Assembly: GCA_010094045.1 (NCBI GenBank)
Contig: ML986752.1
Location: 5,373-69,372, forward strand
DNA: 64,000 nucleotides
Source: Lojkania enalia
Taxonomy: Eukaryota; Ascomycota; Dothideomycetes; Pleosporales
Direction of reading: 5' to 3'
A model generated the notes under the pieces. It saw only the letters and a list, made by a program, of their open reading frames with translations, was not told the origin of the DNA and made no database searches. Numbering within the stretch: position 1 is the stretch's first letter; each line of letters begins with the position of its first letter. This document shows, piece after piece, positions 33,301 to 43,468 of this stretch. Position numbers and translations under genes: made by a program.

Positions 33301-35560
33301 TTAAGAAATTAAAGTTAGCCCTGTTAAGTATACCTACACTCTACTACTTTAACCCTACATTAGAAATAAAAATAGAAACTAACGCCTCTAATAGAGTAGT
33401 TGTAGGAATACTGTTATAGAAATATCCTAACGGAAAATAGTACCCTATAACGTTTTATAGTAAGGTTCTATCTGGTTCGAAACTAAACTAGGAGATTTAT
33501 AATAAGGAACTGTTTGCAATTATTACTACGTTTAAGTAATAGAGGGTAGAACTTACTTTAGTAGCTACTAGGATTCTAGTATATACTAATTATTACTTAC
33601 TTAAATATTTTATAACTATAAAGGTACTTAATACTTATTAAGTTTATTAGACTAAGGAATTAGTTTAGTATTAGTTCTAAATCGAGTACACCCTAGGTAA
33701 GAATAATACTAGAGCGGACATTCTTAATCGTTATAAATAAGATATAGAAAACTTAAAAGCAGCTTAAACCGACAACTAGTTAAGAGTTCTACTTAAACCG
33801 TATTAACTTCACCCCCGAATTAATACTAAATTAGCCTAGTTCTATATTACCTAAATAACAACTTAAGCAGCTATATTAAACGTTATTAAAGGCTAGAAGT
33901 AGGTTATATTACTAGACTCTCTAGAGTTAATCGACGTATTACTATAAGAAAACCAAGCCTTCTTCGCGTAGGAACGTACCCTTTTACTCTATAAGTATTA
34001 GATAGAGAATAGACTACTCCTCTATAATAATTACTTATATATTCTATTAGATTTAGGCTTTTATATATAACTTATATAAGAGGTTTATAACTAAGTATCC
34101 TCTGCATACCTAAGCGCTACTAAAACCTATTAGTTACTATCCCGGAAGTACTACTAGAAAGGTATAGAAGCTACTTATAAACGATATATACAGAATTATA
34201 TTCTATACTATAAAGCTTATCTAATATAAACTTAAACCCCAGGTTTTATCTACCTACTTCTTATACTAAATCAACTAATATAGTACCTATATATTAACTT
34301 TAAGAATTTCTCTATAGATAAGTCCGGATATAATTAGATTATAGTGGTAATTAATCGCCTGTCTAAATAAGCGGTATCTATTCTCTACCATCATATAATT
34401 AACGTACGGGGAATAGCTGAATTATTTATTTAATAGGTATACCGCTTTAGCTATACGCCCGAAACCATTATTTTAGACTGAAAACCTTAGTTTGTATCTA
34501 GTTTCTAGTCTAAATTCTGCTATATCTTAGGCGTAAAGATTAAACTATCTACTACTTATTATAAAGAGATTAACGGATAGATAGAGATTATAAATAAGTA
34601 TATTAATTAGAGACTGCGCTCTTTCGTATCCTTCTACTAGAATAACTAGAGTTCTCTATTACCTATAATCGACCGAGTACAAGCGACTCTACCTTATACA
34701 ACTATTAGAATATCCCCGTATTAGATCTTATACGGATCTAAGCCCCGTTAGAGTTAGGATTAAAAATATTCTATTAATCCTATTACCGCAACAAATAAAT
34801 TAAATTATAAGAACGCCTTAGCTCTAGTAACTTATATATATATAGCCTGGGAAACCGTAAAGACTAATATTAAGAAGGCTTAGGATTATATATAATCTAT
34901 TATTAACTATTACTAGCAACTAATTAATTAGTAGATTAGTGATATAGTCTACCTAAATACTAAGAACCTTATAGTCTAGAGACTGAGCCGAAAGCTATCC
35001 GATTAATAGGAGGGCCCTTTTAAAATACTAGAATAGGTTAGAAACTTGTACTATCTACAGCTACCCCTAGAGTCGAGAATATATAATATCTTCGCACTAA
35101 ACCTGTTGTATAAGAACTCCTAGAACCCTCTACTAGGGTAAGAAGCTCCAAAACCACCCGCTATCGCTATTAAGGGGGTAGAAGAGTAGGAGGTTGAGGA
35201 AATACTAGCTAGTAAGCTGTATTATAAGACCCTTAAATACCGTGTAAAATAGGTAGAATATAATCCTAACCCGGTCTAGTATAAAGTCTTAAATTTTATA
35301 GGTTCGCCTTATAAGCTAAGAGCTTTTTATAATAAGTATCCGAATTAGTTAGAACCCCTAAAAGCCCTAACTAAATGGATTAAGGTATATAAAGATAGTA
35401 TAGAGAATATAGATTACTTAGTAGATAATAATATATAAGAGTTGAGTAGTAGATTTAAAAACTAAAGTATAGGCCTAAAATTACTCCTCTATAGAATCTA
35501 GAGGGTCTAATAGCAGGCTGTTAGATACCTCTCTAATCCTCTTCTCTTCTACTCTCCTTC
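30385..35560 (+). pseudogene. Gypsy-1 gag-pol with C-terminal chromodomain
   Basis: A single decayed polyprotein. Gag opens near ENWSKLTLK and has a CCHC knuckle at about 31321-31360 (NYYNYSKLGYF, Cys and His now Tyr). The protease region is not clearly resolved. RT starts near 32390, and its active site TYLDDILIYS at 32931-32960 is intact. RNase H follows with IETNAS near 33370 (Asp to Asn). The integrase has its zinc arm near 34060-34200, then a core with IILDQKPQF and GQIEIINKYINQ. The chromodomain at about 35225-35400 has LKYRVKQVEYNPNPVQY, with TAG where Trp belongs. Such chromodomains direct insertion into H3K9-methylated chromatin. TAA/TAG stops at Gln/Trp sites make it inactive. Confidence 0.9.
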
Positions 35561-35606
35561 CTCTTTTTTCCCTCTAGACTCCCCCTAAACCTCCCCTACC
35601 TTATCT

Positions 35607-35990
35607 TTAACCGCCTAAGAGCGCCGCGATATCAGCTTAAAGGCTAGATACTAGAGCCTTTAGGGCTGAAACCCGATAGAGCAACTTAGTACCCTAGTAG
35701 AATAAAGCTACCTAGATACTAGCCTTAAAAAAGCTAGCTTTCTAACTCTTTACAACCTAGGCTATAAGCGCTAGATTATAAGCGGACTCTAAAACAGCCT
35801 TAAAGGCTACCTTTTCATCCTCCTTATCCCCTACGTATCGGGCTGCTACCTATAGTTTAAAATGGCCCTGGAGGACTAGAAACTCCTCCTTATAGTAGGA
35901 GGGGATCTATAAGTGCATTAGTAGTAAGTACTCTACTAGTATTAAATGCGATTTATATAAGGTTATACTTTTTATTTTACGAGGTATAAT
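35607..35990 (-). other. Antisense reading frame in the Gypsy-1 3' region (copy 1)
   Basis: Between the end of pol and the 3' LTR the minus strand reads as a protein-like frame of about 125 codons. In order: a TTLYESHLIL-like segment, IPSYYKEEFLVLQGHFKL, an acidic GDKEDEKVAFKAVL helix, ASFFKASI, and a coil ending ADIAALLGG. The interruptions are TAG/TAA only, at positions that fit Gln or Trp. The copy at 39426-39815 has the same frame with transition differences. No known domain was recognised. Its start is uncertain. It could be an antisense gene of the element, or chance in RIP-biased DNA. Confidence 0.5.
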
Positions 35991-36529
35991 ACTCGCATTT
36001 TTTTAATCTTAGGGACCGAAAAGTAAATATTATATATCGCCCGCGGGCGAGCGCGTATATAGCTTAAAGGTAGATAACCTAAAAGGCCTCTAAAGAGGTT
36101 CTAGAAGGTAAATAGAGTAGTATATTAATTAATTTTTTCTAAGAGGCGTTAGCAATACTTTAATAATTAACGGTTCTAGGGACGCGTAATAATATATATG
36201 GAGTAGAAGTTGTTGTTTAGTTAAGGAAGCTTAGTTAATAGCAACCTGGCGATATACTAAGGCTAGTAAACACTCGTTACTATACGCGATAAAATTGCAA
36301 TATTAATAAACCGTTACGATAGTAGTTACTAGCTAATATATAGGTTAATTACACTTACTATAAAAACCTTATTTAATATCACGTTAATATATAAACGCAT
36401 CTTTATAGGTAACCGCACGTATTAGTCCTTATTAATAAACACCTTAAAGAAATATCTTTATACTAGAACCTATCTATAATAGCTCCGATTCTCTCCCGAA
36501 CCAGTATAGATAGGGACTATTAGCCTACG

Positions 36530-36540
36530 AGGAGGGGGGT
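36530..36540 (+). other. Gypsy-1 polypurine tract
   Basis: AGGAGGGGGGT lies two bases before the 3' LTR. It is repeated before the third LTR (AGGAGGGGGGT at 40353-40363) and serves as plus-strand primer in the family. Confidence 0.8.
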
Positions 36541-36542
36541 AG

Positions 36543-36821
36543 TATAATAATACGAAGGAATCGTTCTACGAAAAGCTTTATATACAACCTTATCCTAAAG
36601 CTTTTTACTTATCTTATCCTACCCCCAGCTCCGCCCCTTTTCCCTTCCGTATATAGTTGTACACTCCCTTATAAGTAGCTTGGTAGTTCTTCTATATCCT
36701 TTCGTATAAGGCCTATAGGTGTTAATAGAATTCCTAGGTCCCTAAACCCCTACGCACTCCTATATACCTCTAAGTGGATTTATACCGTATTCGGACCTAT
36801 TATCTTGCCTACGCCGTTACA
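36543..36821 (+). repeat. Gypsy-1 middle LTR
   Basis: The LTR is 279 bp, TATAATAATACG to GCCGTTACA. It serves as 3' LTR of the full copy. The next base already belongs to RT of the second copy (AAGAGATT), so AAGAG is the likely remnant of its target duplication. Confidence 0.93.
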
Positions 36822-39300
36822 AAGAGATTATATTAAGTAGAGTTATAAGTTAATATTAAGAAGAGCGAATTCTATATTATCTAAACTAAATACCTTAGCT
36901 ATATCCTATTAAATAAAAGTCTTAAGGTTAACTTAGAGAAGGTAGAAGTATTATATAACTAGTAGCTATCTACTACTATAATAGGTATAAAATCCTTCTT
37001 AAGTTTTACTAGATTCTATTAACAGTTTATACTAGAATTCTTATATATTACAAAGCTAATTATCGTACTATAGAGCCCTATAACCCCTTTTATATAGACT
37101 TTAAAATGTAATATTACCTTTAAGAAATTAAAGTTAGCCCTATTAAGTATACCTACACTCTACTACTTTAACCCTATATTAGAAATAAAAATGGAAACTA
37201 ACACCTCTAATAAAGTAGTTGTAGAAGTACTATTATAGAAATATTCTAATAGAAAATAGTACCCTATAGTATTCTATAGTAGAGTTCTATCTAGTTTAGA
37301 ACTAAACTAGAAAATCTATAATAAGGAACTGTTTATAATTATTACAGCGTTTAAGTAATAGAGGGTAGAATTTACTTCTATAGCTACTAAGACTCTAGTA
37401 TATACTAATTATTACTTACTCGAATATTTTATAACTATAAAGGTACTTAATACTTGTTAAATTCGTTAGACTAAGGAATTAGCTTAGTATTAGTTCTAAA
37501 TTGAGTATACCCTAGGTAAGAATAATACTAGAGTAGACATTCTTAGTTGTTGTAAATAAGATATAGAAAACTTAAAAGTAGCTTAAACCGATAACTAGTT
37601 AAGAGTCCTACTTAAACCGTATTAACTTCACCCCCGAATTAATGCCGAATTAGCCTAGTCCTATATTACCTAAATAACAACTTAAGCAGCTATACTAAAC
37701 GTTATTAAAGGCTAGAAGTAGGTTATATTACTAGACTCTCTAGAGTTAATCAACGTATTACTATAGGAAAACCGAGCCTCCTTCGCGTAGGAACGTACCC
37801 TCTTACCCTATAAGTATTAGATAGAGAATAGACTACTCTTCTACAATAATTACTTATATATTCTATTAGATTTAGGCCTTTATACGCGACTTATACAAGA
37901 GGCTTATAACTAAGTATCCTCCGTACACCTAAGCGCTACTAAAACCTATTAGTTACTATCTTAGAAGTACTACTAGAAAGGTATAGAGGCTACTTGTAAA
38001 CGATATATATAGAATTATATTCTATACCGTAAAGTTTATCCGATATAAATCTAAACCCTAGGTTTTATCTACCTACTTCCTATACTAAATTAACTAATAT
38101 AGCACCTATATATTAACTTTAAGGATTTCTCTATAGATAAGTTCGGATATAATTAGATTATAGTAGTAATCAATCGCCTGTCTAAATAAGTAGTATCTAT
38201 CCCCTGCTATTATATAATTAACGCACGGGGAATAGCTGAATTATTTATTTAATAGATATACCGCTTTAGCTATACGCCTAAAACTATTATTTTAGACTAA
38301 GGACCTTAGTTTATATCTAGTTTCTAGTCCGAATTCTGCTATATCTTAGGTGTAAAGATTAAACTATCTACTATTTATTATAAAGAGACTAACGGATAGA
38401 CGGAGATTATAAATAAGTATATCGATTAGAGACTACGCCCTTTCGTATCCTTCTACTAGAATAACTAGAGTTCTCTATTACCTATAATCGACCGAGTACA
38501 AGTAACTCTACTCTATATAACTATTAGAATATCCCTATATTAGATTCTATACGGATCTAAACTCTATTAGAGTTGGGATTAGAAATATTCCGTTAATTCT
38601 ATTACTATAACAGATAAATTAAATTGTAAGAATACCTTAGTTCTAGCGACTTATATATATATAGCCTAGGAAACCGTAAAAGCTAATATTAAGAAGGCTT
38701 AAGATTGTATACAATCCGTTGTTAACTATTACTAGTAACCGATTGATTAGTAGATCGGTAATATAGTCTACCTAAATACTAAGAACCTTGCGGTTTAGAA
38801 ACCGAGCCGAAAGCTATCTAATTAATAGAAGGGCTCTTTTAAAGTACTAGAATAGGTTGAAAACTCGTACTATCTATAGCTACTTCTAGGGTCGAGAATA
38901 TATAATGTCTTCGTACCAAACCTGCTGTATAAGAACCCCTAGGACCCTCTACTAGGGTAAGAAGCTCCGAAACCACCCGCTATTGCTATTAAGGGGGTAG
39001 AAGAGTAGGAGGTTAAGGAAATACTAGCTAGTAAGCTATATTATAAGACCCTTAAATACTATATAAAATAGGTAGAATATAATCCTAACCCAGTTTAGTA
39101 TAAAGCCTTAAATTTTATAGGTTCGCCTTATAAGTTAAAAGCTTTTTATAATAAGTATCCGAATTAGCTAGGACCCTTAAAAGCCCTAACTAAATAGATT
39201 AAGATATATAAGAATAGTATAAAGAATATAGATTATCTAGTAGACGATAATATATAAGAGTTAAGTAGTAGATTAGAAAACTAAATTATAGGCCCGAAAT
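36822..39300 (+). pseudogene. Second Gypsy-1 copy: RT C-terminal part, RNase H, integrase, chromodomain
   Basis: Collinear with 33007-35500 of the first copy, starting in the RT thumb (RLRQVELQVNIKKSEF region). It contains RNase H (METNTSN near 37190), the integrase zinc arm and core (about 37860-38560, TIILDQGPQF intact near 38288-38317), and the chromodomain near 39020-39200. Differences from the first copy are overwhelmingly C/T and G/A. The gag and RT N-terminal half is absent, as expected from deletion by LTR recombination. Confidence 0.88.
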
Positions 39301-39425
39301 TACTCTTCTATAAAATCTGGAGGGTCTGATAGTAGGTTATTAGATACCTCTCTAGTCCTCTCCTCTTCTACCCTCCTTCCTCTTTCTTCCCTCCGGACTC
39401 CCCTTAAACCTCCCCTATCTTATCT

Positions 39426-39815
39426 TTAGCCGCCTAAGAGTGCTATGATATTAGCCTAAAAGCTAGATATTAGAGCTTCTAGAGCCGAAACCTAACGGAG
39501 CAACTTAGTACCCTAGTAGAATAAAACTACCTAGATACTAGTCTTAAAAAGGCTAGCTTCTTAACTCTTTACAACCTAGGCTATAAGCGCTAGGCTATAA
39601 GTAGACTTTAAAATAGCCTCGAAGGCTACTTTTTTATCCTCCTCATCCCCTACGTATTAGGCTACTACCTACAGTTTAAGATGGCCCCGGAGGACCAGAA
39701 ACTCCTCCTTATAGTAGGAGGGGATCTATAAGTACGTTAGTAGTAAGTACTCTATTAGTATTAGATGCGATTCGTATAAGGTTGTACTTTTTATTTTATA
39801 AGGTGTAATACTCGC
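39426..39815 (-). other. Antisense reading frame in the Gypsy-1 3' region (copy 2)
   Basis: The same frame as at 35607-35990, in the second copy: EEFLVLRGHLKL, GDEEDKKVAFEAIL, SLALIAQVVKS, KLLRQVSALEALI. Interruptions are again only TAA/TAG. It fits a family-wide antisense ORF, but both copies descend from one element, so the support is not fully independent. Confidence 0.5.
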
Positions 39816-40365
39816 ATTTTTTTAATCTTAGAAATCGAAAGGTAAATATTATACGCCGCCCGCGGACGAGTATATATATAGCTTAAAGGTAGATAATTTA
39901 GAAGGCTTTTAAAGAGGTTCTAAGAGGCGGGCGGAATAGTATATTAATTAATTTTTTTCTATAAGGCGTTAGCGATATTTTAATAATTAACGGTTCTAGG
40001 GACGCGTAATAATACGTACGGAGTAGAAGTTGTTATTTAGTTAAGGAAGCTTAGTTAACAGCGACCTAATAATATACTAAGGCTAATAAACGCTCGTTAC
40101 TATACGCGATAAAATTGCAATATTAATAAACCGTTATAATAATAGTTACCAGCCGATATATAGGTTAATTATACTTACTATAAAAACCTTACTTAATATT
40201 ATATTAATATATAAACGTATCTCTATAGATAACTACGCGTATTAGCTCTTACTAATAAATACCTTCTTAAAGAAATTTCTTTATACTAGAACTTATCTAT
40301 AACAGCTCTAATTCCCTCCCGAACTAGTATAGATAGGGACTATCAGCCTATAAGGAGGGGGGTAG

Positions 40366-40644
40366 TATAATAATGCGAAGAAATTATTCTACGAAAAGCT
40401 TTATATATAACCTTATTCTAAAGCTTTTTACTTATCTTATTTTACCCCCAACTCCGCCCCTTTTCCCTTCCGTATATAGTTGTATACTCCCTTATAAGTA
40501 GCTTAGTAGTTCTTCTATATCCTTTCGTACAAGGCCTATAGGTGTTAATAGAATTCCTAGGTCCCTAAACCCCTATATACTCCTATATACCTCTAAATAG
40601 ATTTGTACCGCATTTGAACCTATTATTTTACCTACGCTATTATA
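40366..40644 (+). repeat. Gypsy-1 third LTR
   Basis: The LTR is 279 bp, TATAATAATGCG to GCTATTATA. It is followed by GGGGG at 40645-40649, the partner of 27750-27754, and closes the composite. Confidence 0.94.
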
Positions 40645-40649
40645 GGGGG

Positions 40650-40965
40650 AGGTTTAAGATATTATATATTACAGGTCCGTTCCGTATATAGATTATACGG
40701 TTAATATCTATCTTAGCTCTCTCGTTCTATAGTATCTTTATTACTTTCTATATAGTTTAAGCTCGTATAGTAATATTAGATAATAGTAGAAAGTTCTAAT
40801 TAATCCTAGAGTATATACTAAATACTAGAAGTATTAGTATTAGACTATTTAAGCTAGTAGTATTATTAAGAGCTTTAACTACTATTTAGAGGATACTTTT
40901 ATTATCTATATAATCTTTAAATTCTATTTTAAGAATGTTATATATATAGCGGAGAGGAGTATATA
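40650..40965 (-). pseudogene. Copia-C pol, integrase C-terminal region
   Basis: The minus strand reads as the integrase C-terminal part of the fragmented Copia-C. It holds a helix ending NTTSLNSLILILLVFS, matching the fungal pattern GPNGLVPTLLVFG, then NERAKIDINRII, IRNGP and LPL, as in RNGPxxxxxxDLPLNSxVLV. The frame continues at 27749 once the Gypsy-1 composite and its TSD are removed. The integrase core upstream is lost at the Pogo-2 insertion. The element is inactive. Confidence 0.75.
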
Positions 40966-40967
40966 TA

Positions 40968-42056
40968 ATATACTATATAAGCGAGCTGATTATCTAAGCG
41001 AGCTGATCACCTAAGCGAGCTAATTATAATACTAAGACTATACTAAAATCGCGACTACTTTTCGTAAAATATTATACTTTCTTATATTCTATCGTATTAT
41101 ATAGTATAGTAGCCTATTCTTCTATATCTATAGCATTATTTTTACACGTCCGTGAGTTATATCTAGCCTTACTATACTACCTATAGCGCCTTTAAGTCGG
41201 CTGGCCTCTATTAACGCGCGCCTTCTTCCTACTCTTCTTCCTATTAGTATAAGCGCTAAACTCTTTTAGAGTAGTTAATTAAGCGCCTTCTTTAATTATT
41301 AGGTTGCCTTTCTTCTATACACGCTTTCTTTTATACGATTAATATTATATAGCAGCCTTATTAGCTGCTTAAAGTTTAGTAACCTAAGCGTATAATAGTA
41401 CGTTTTTATATATTATATATACAGCACCCTTTATAAACTATTTAAACGCCTCTACTATTAAAATAGATAAGCTATCTAGATGCTTTTAAACTCTTAATCG
41501 AACGTACGCAGATTAAAACCTAAATTCGATAGGATTACTTAGTATTTTTAACTTCTAAGGGGTATCTTTAACCGCGGGGGGTATTAGCGTATATAGTCGA
41601 ACTTTAAGCTTCGATAGAACTATATCTAGGTTGAAAAGAACTAGGCTAGCGCCTCGAAAGCTATCTAGAATATTACTCTTTATAATTACTGCGTTAAAAG
41701 CTACTTTAAAGTAGGGTAAAAACTTAATTTTCGTAATATAGTTAATATAACCATATATTAGCTACTCGACTTAGCGCCCGTACGCAGTCTTTAAAGGCGA
41801 GAAATAACCTATATCTAGTAGCTATAGTAGGTATAATAAATGTAGAGATATATAGAGAGTAATAATATTCTTTTCCTTATAGAGCTGTCTAAATTTAAGC
41901 GAGTTGTAGCTTTTATAGCCGTCGGGAATTAGCAATTAATATATACTAATAGTATAATCCTTTATATATACGTTAAAATACTTTAACTACTTAATACTAA
42001 TATTATTTATCGTCCAGCTGTTATTAGGAACCTATATAGTCTAGGTTAGTAGAATA
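40968..42056 (-). mobile_element. Pogo-2: inverted partial copy of the Pogo-1 family
   Basis: The right-hand end and C-terminal half of a Pogo-1 family transposon in inverse orientation, with TA at 40966-40967. Its terminal repeat carries three tandem AAGCGAGCTGATCACC units (40979-41032), where Pogo-1 has two. The copy ends at 42056, where Copia-D2 is inserted after AGTAGAATA, and the N-terminal half and second terminal repeat are missing from the window. Confidence 0.9.
41055..42056 (-). pseudogene. Pogo-2 transposase, C-terminal half
   Basis: Homologous to 28930-29964 on the opposite strand. It contains the second acidic position of the DDE core as PDGYKSYNSLKF (near 41890-41940), so the Asp that reads Asn in Pogo-1 is kept here. 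It also has the LLQLLDIGYF motif and the C-terminal basic region and Cys-rich tail. The comparison shows directly that Pogo-1 lost this residue by a G to A change. Stops are TAA/TAG. Confidence 0.85.
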
Positions 42057-42260
42057 TATTATAGGGATTTTTGGCTAGTCTGCTGAGCTGTATTAGATAT
42101 CGACGTATAATATTACGTACGATATTACGCCGGATATTACGCTAGATATTAGCTAATATACCCCTTTTTCATATATATAAATATGGCCCGCTAGCTATCT
42201 TCAATCAACCAGTTCAGCTCCTCATCTCCCTCCCTAAGATAAGATTCGCCTCTTACTATA
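42057..42260 (+). repeat. Copia-D2 5' LTR
   Basis: The LTR is 204 bp, TATTATAGGG to CTTACTATA, followed by GTTATAAGCCCGG primer site at 42261-42273. It keeps TATATAAATATGGCC as a TATA-like segment. Confidence 0.92.
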
Positions 42261-42543
42261 GTTATAAGCCCGGTTACCGCACTAAAATAACTGCAACTCA
42301 ACCTTTTTATATATATATCGCGATCAATATCGCACCTTTTTTATTTAGTATTGTAATATCGCGATATTATTATCTTTATCGTTTACTAACGATTTTTTTT
42401 AGGTACTTAGCTATTAGAATTATATGCAAATTCTATACTTTATAAGCCTATTAATATGCTGTATTACGTTTAAAGCTATTTTATTTTCAAGTATTAATAT
42501 ATCCTAGTATATTTCTAGTATTATAATAGTTGTATACTCCTCT

Positions 42544-42957
42544 ATAGCTATATTTAAGAAGAAGATACTTAGTACTTCTAGCGATTAGAAGGATTAGCTT
42601 AAGTAGTATAAACTAATAGCTAGTAGGCTAAGGGTATAGGAATATTTAGATCTAAGCGTACCTCCTAAAAAGGTTAAAATCTATAAGCTAGAACCTCCCC
42701 TCTCTAATATAGGTAAGTTCCAGACCCCGAAGATAAATCTAGAAGAGGAAATAGAAAGATACTCCTCTAGTAGAGTTATATATAAGGAGATAACCTTAAT
42801 ATAAATAATAGATTAGAACTGGGTAAGGAACTAGTATAACTAATAAAGAAAGGATTAGATTAAGATCGACGATACTTTCTATACTATATATACTAATATC
42901 CTAATAATAATATCGCCTTAATATAAAGTAATACTTAGTAATAATATAACCAGCTAT
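42544..42957 (+). pseudogene. Copia-D2 gag, N-terminal fragment
   Basis: Starts at ATA (family ATG) followed by AIFKKKILSTSS and runs collinear with 5340-5750 of Copia-D1 until the breakpoint. Differences are transitions. The fragment includes KIYKLEPPL and EEIERYSS segments. It has no knuckle or pol, so it cannot function. Confidence 0.8.
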
Positions 42958-43468
42958 TAGAAATAATCGAATTAGTAGTTAAGATTAATAACTATTAATA
43001 TAAGTAAGAAATAGAGAAATAATTTTAGCCGTAAACATTTATACTAATTAAAAAGGAGAATAAGACGTCGCTATAAAATAGTAATCTAATAGTCCTTAGA
43101 AAGGTTAAAAAGGATAAGAGAAAGAACTACTAACGATTAAGGATAAGTAATCTTAAGAAAGAAAAGCTTAAGAAGGGAGCGTATCTTCTATATAGATAAA
43201 AAGGGTATTATATAAAAGAGTATCTAAATAAGAAGAAAGAAGTCTAAATAATAATTACGCAACCTACTAATAGATACTAATAACTAATATAGTACTAGAT
43301 ATATTATATAGATAATAGATATAGAATATACTATTTAGTAAAAGAAGGAAGTAATTATTAGTTATAGCTAAGAAGGGTAATAGTAGTTATTAGACATACG
43401 GAATATCTACTAGGTATACCGAGGCTTAATAATATATTAATTCTAGAAAGAATAAAGTAAAAGAAGTA
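42958..43468 (+). pseudogene. Gypsy-3 gag, C-terminal part with zinc knuckle
   Basis: Begins in gag with an EIIELVVKINNYQYK-like segment matching the helix before the knuckle in fungal Ty3/Gypsy gag. A Lys/Arg-rich stretch follows, then the CCHC knuckle near 43170-43220 (LLYRQKGYYIKEYLN, with Cys and His now Tyr). The gag N-terminus and 5' LTR are missing at the Copia-D2 breakpoint. The Pogo-3 transposon interrupts the frame at TA 43467-43468. The frame was read by eye and no protease is seen before the interruption. Confidence 0.65.

Larger units (their letters stand above)
27755..40644 (+). mobile_element. Gypsy-1 composite chromovirus with three LTRs
   Basis: A Ty3/Gypsy chromovirus unit flanked by GGGGG at 27750-27754 and 40645-40649. 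The order is LTR, full internal region (28034-36542, containing a Pogo transposon), LTR, a second 3' half (36822-40365) and a third LTR. The second 3' half starts flush against the middle LTR inside RT. This fits one Gypsy-1 copy inserted into another, followed by recombination between the two 5' LTRs that removed the older 5' half. All LTRs are 279 bp. Confidence 0.93.
42057..42957 (+). mobile_element. Copia-D2: 5' fragment of a Copia-D element
   Basis: Contains the 204-bp LTR, primer site, leader and the first about 137 codons of gag of the D family, matching 4856-5750. It is inserted in Pogo-2 with GAATA immediately upstream (42052-42056). The copy stops abruptly at 42957, where sequence changes to Gypsy-3 gag. 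No second LTR or matching TSD was found in the window. Confidence 0.9.

Noticed and set aside
36822..40644. Independent second Gypsy-1 insertion
   Set aside because: It has no 5' LTR of its own and no separate target duplication. The single GGGGG pair encloses both copies.
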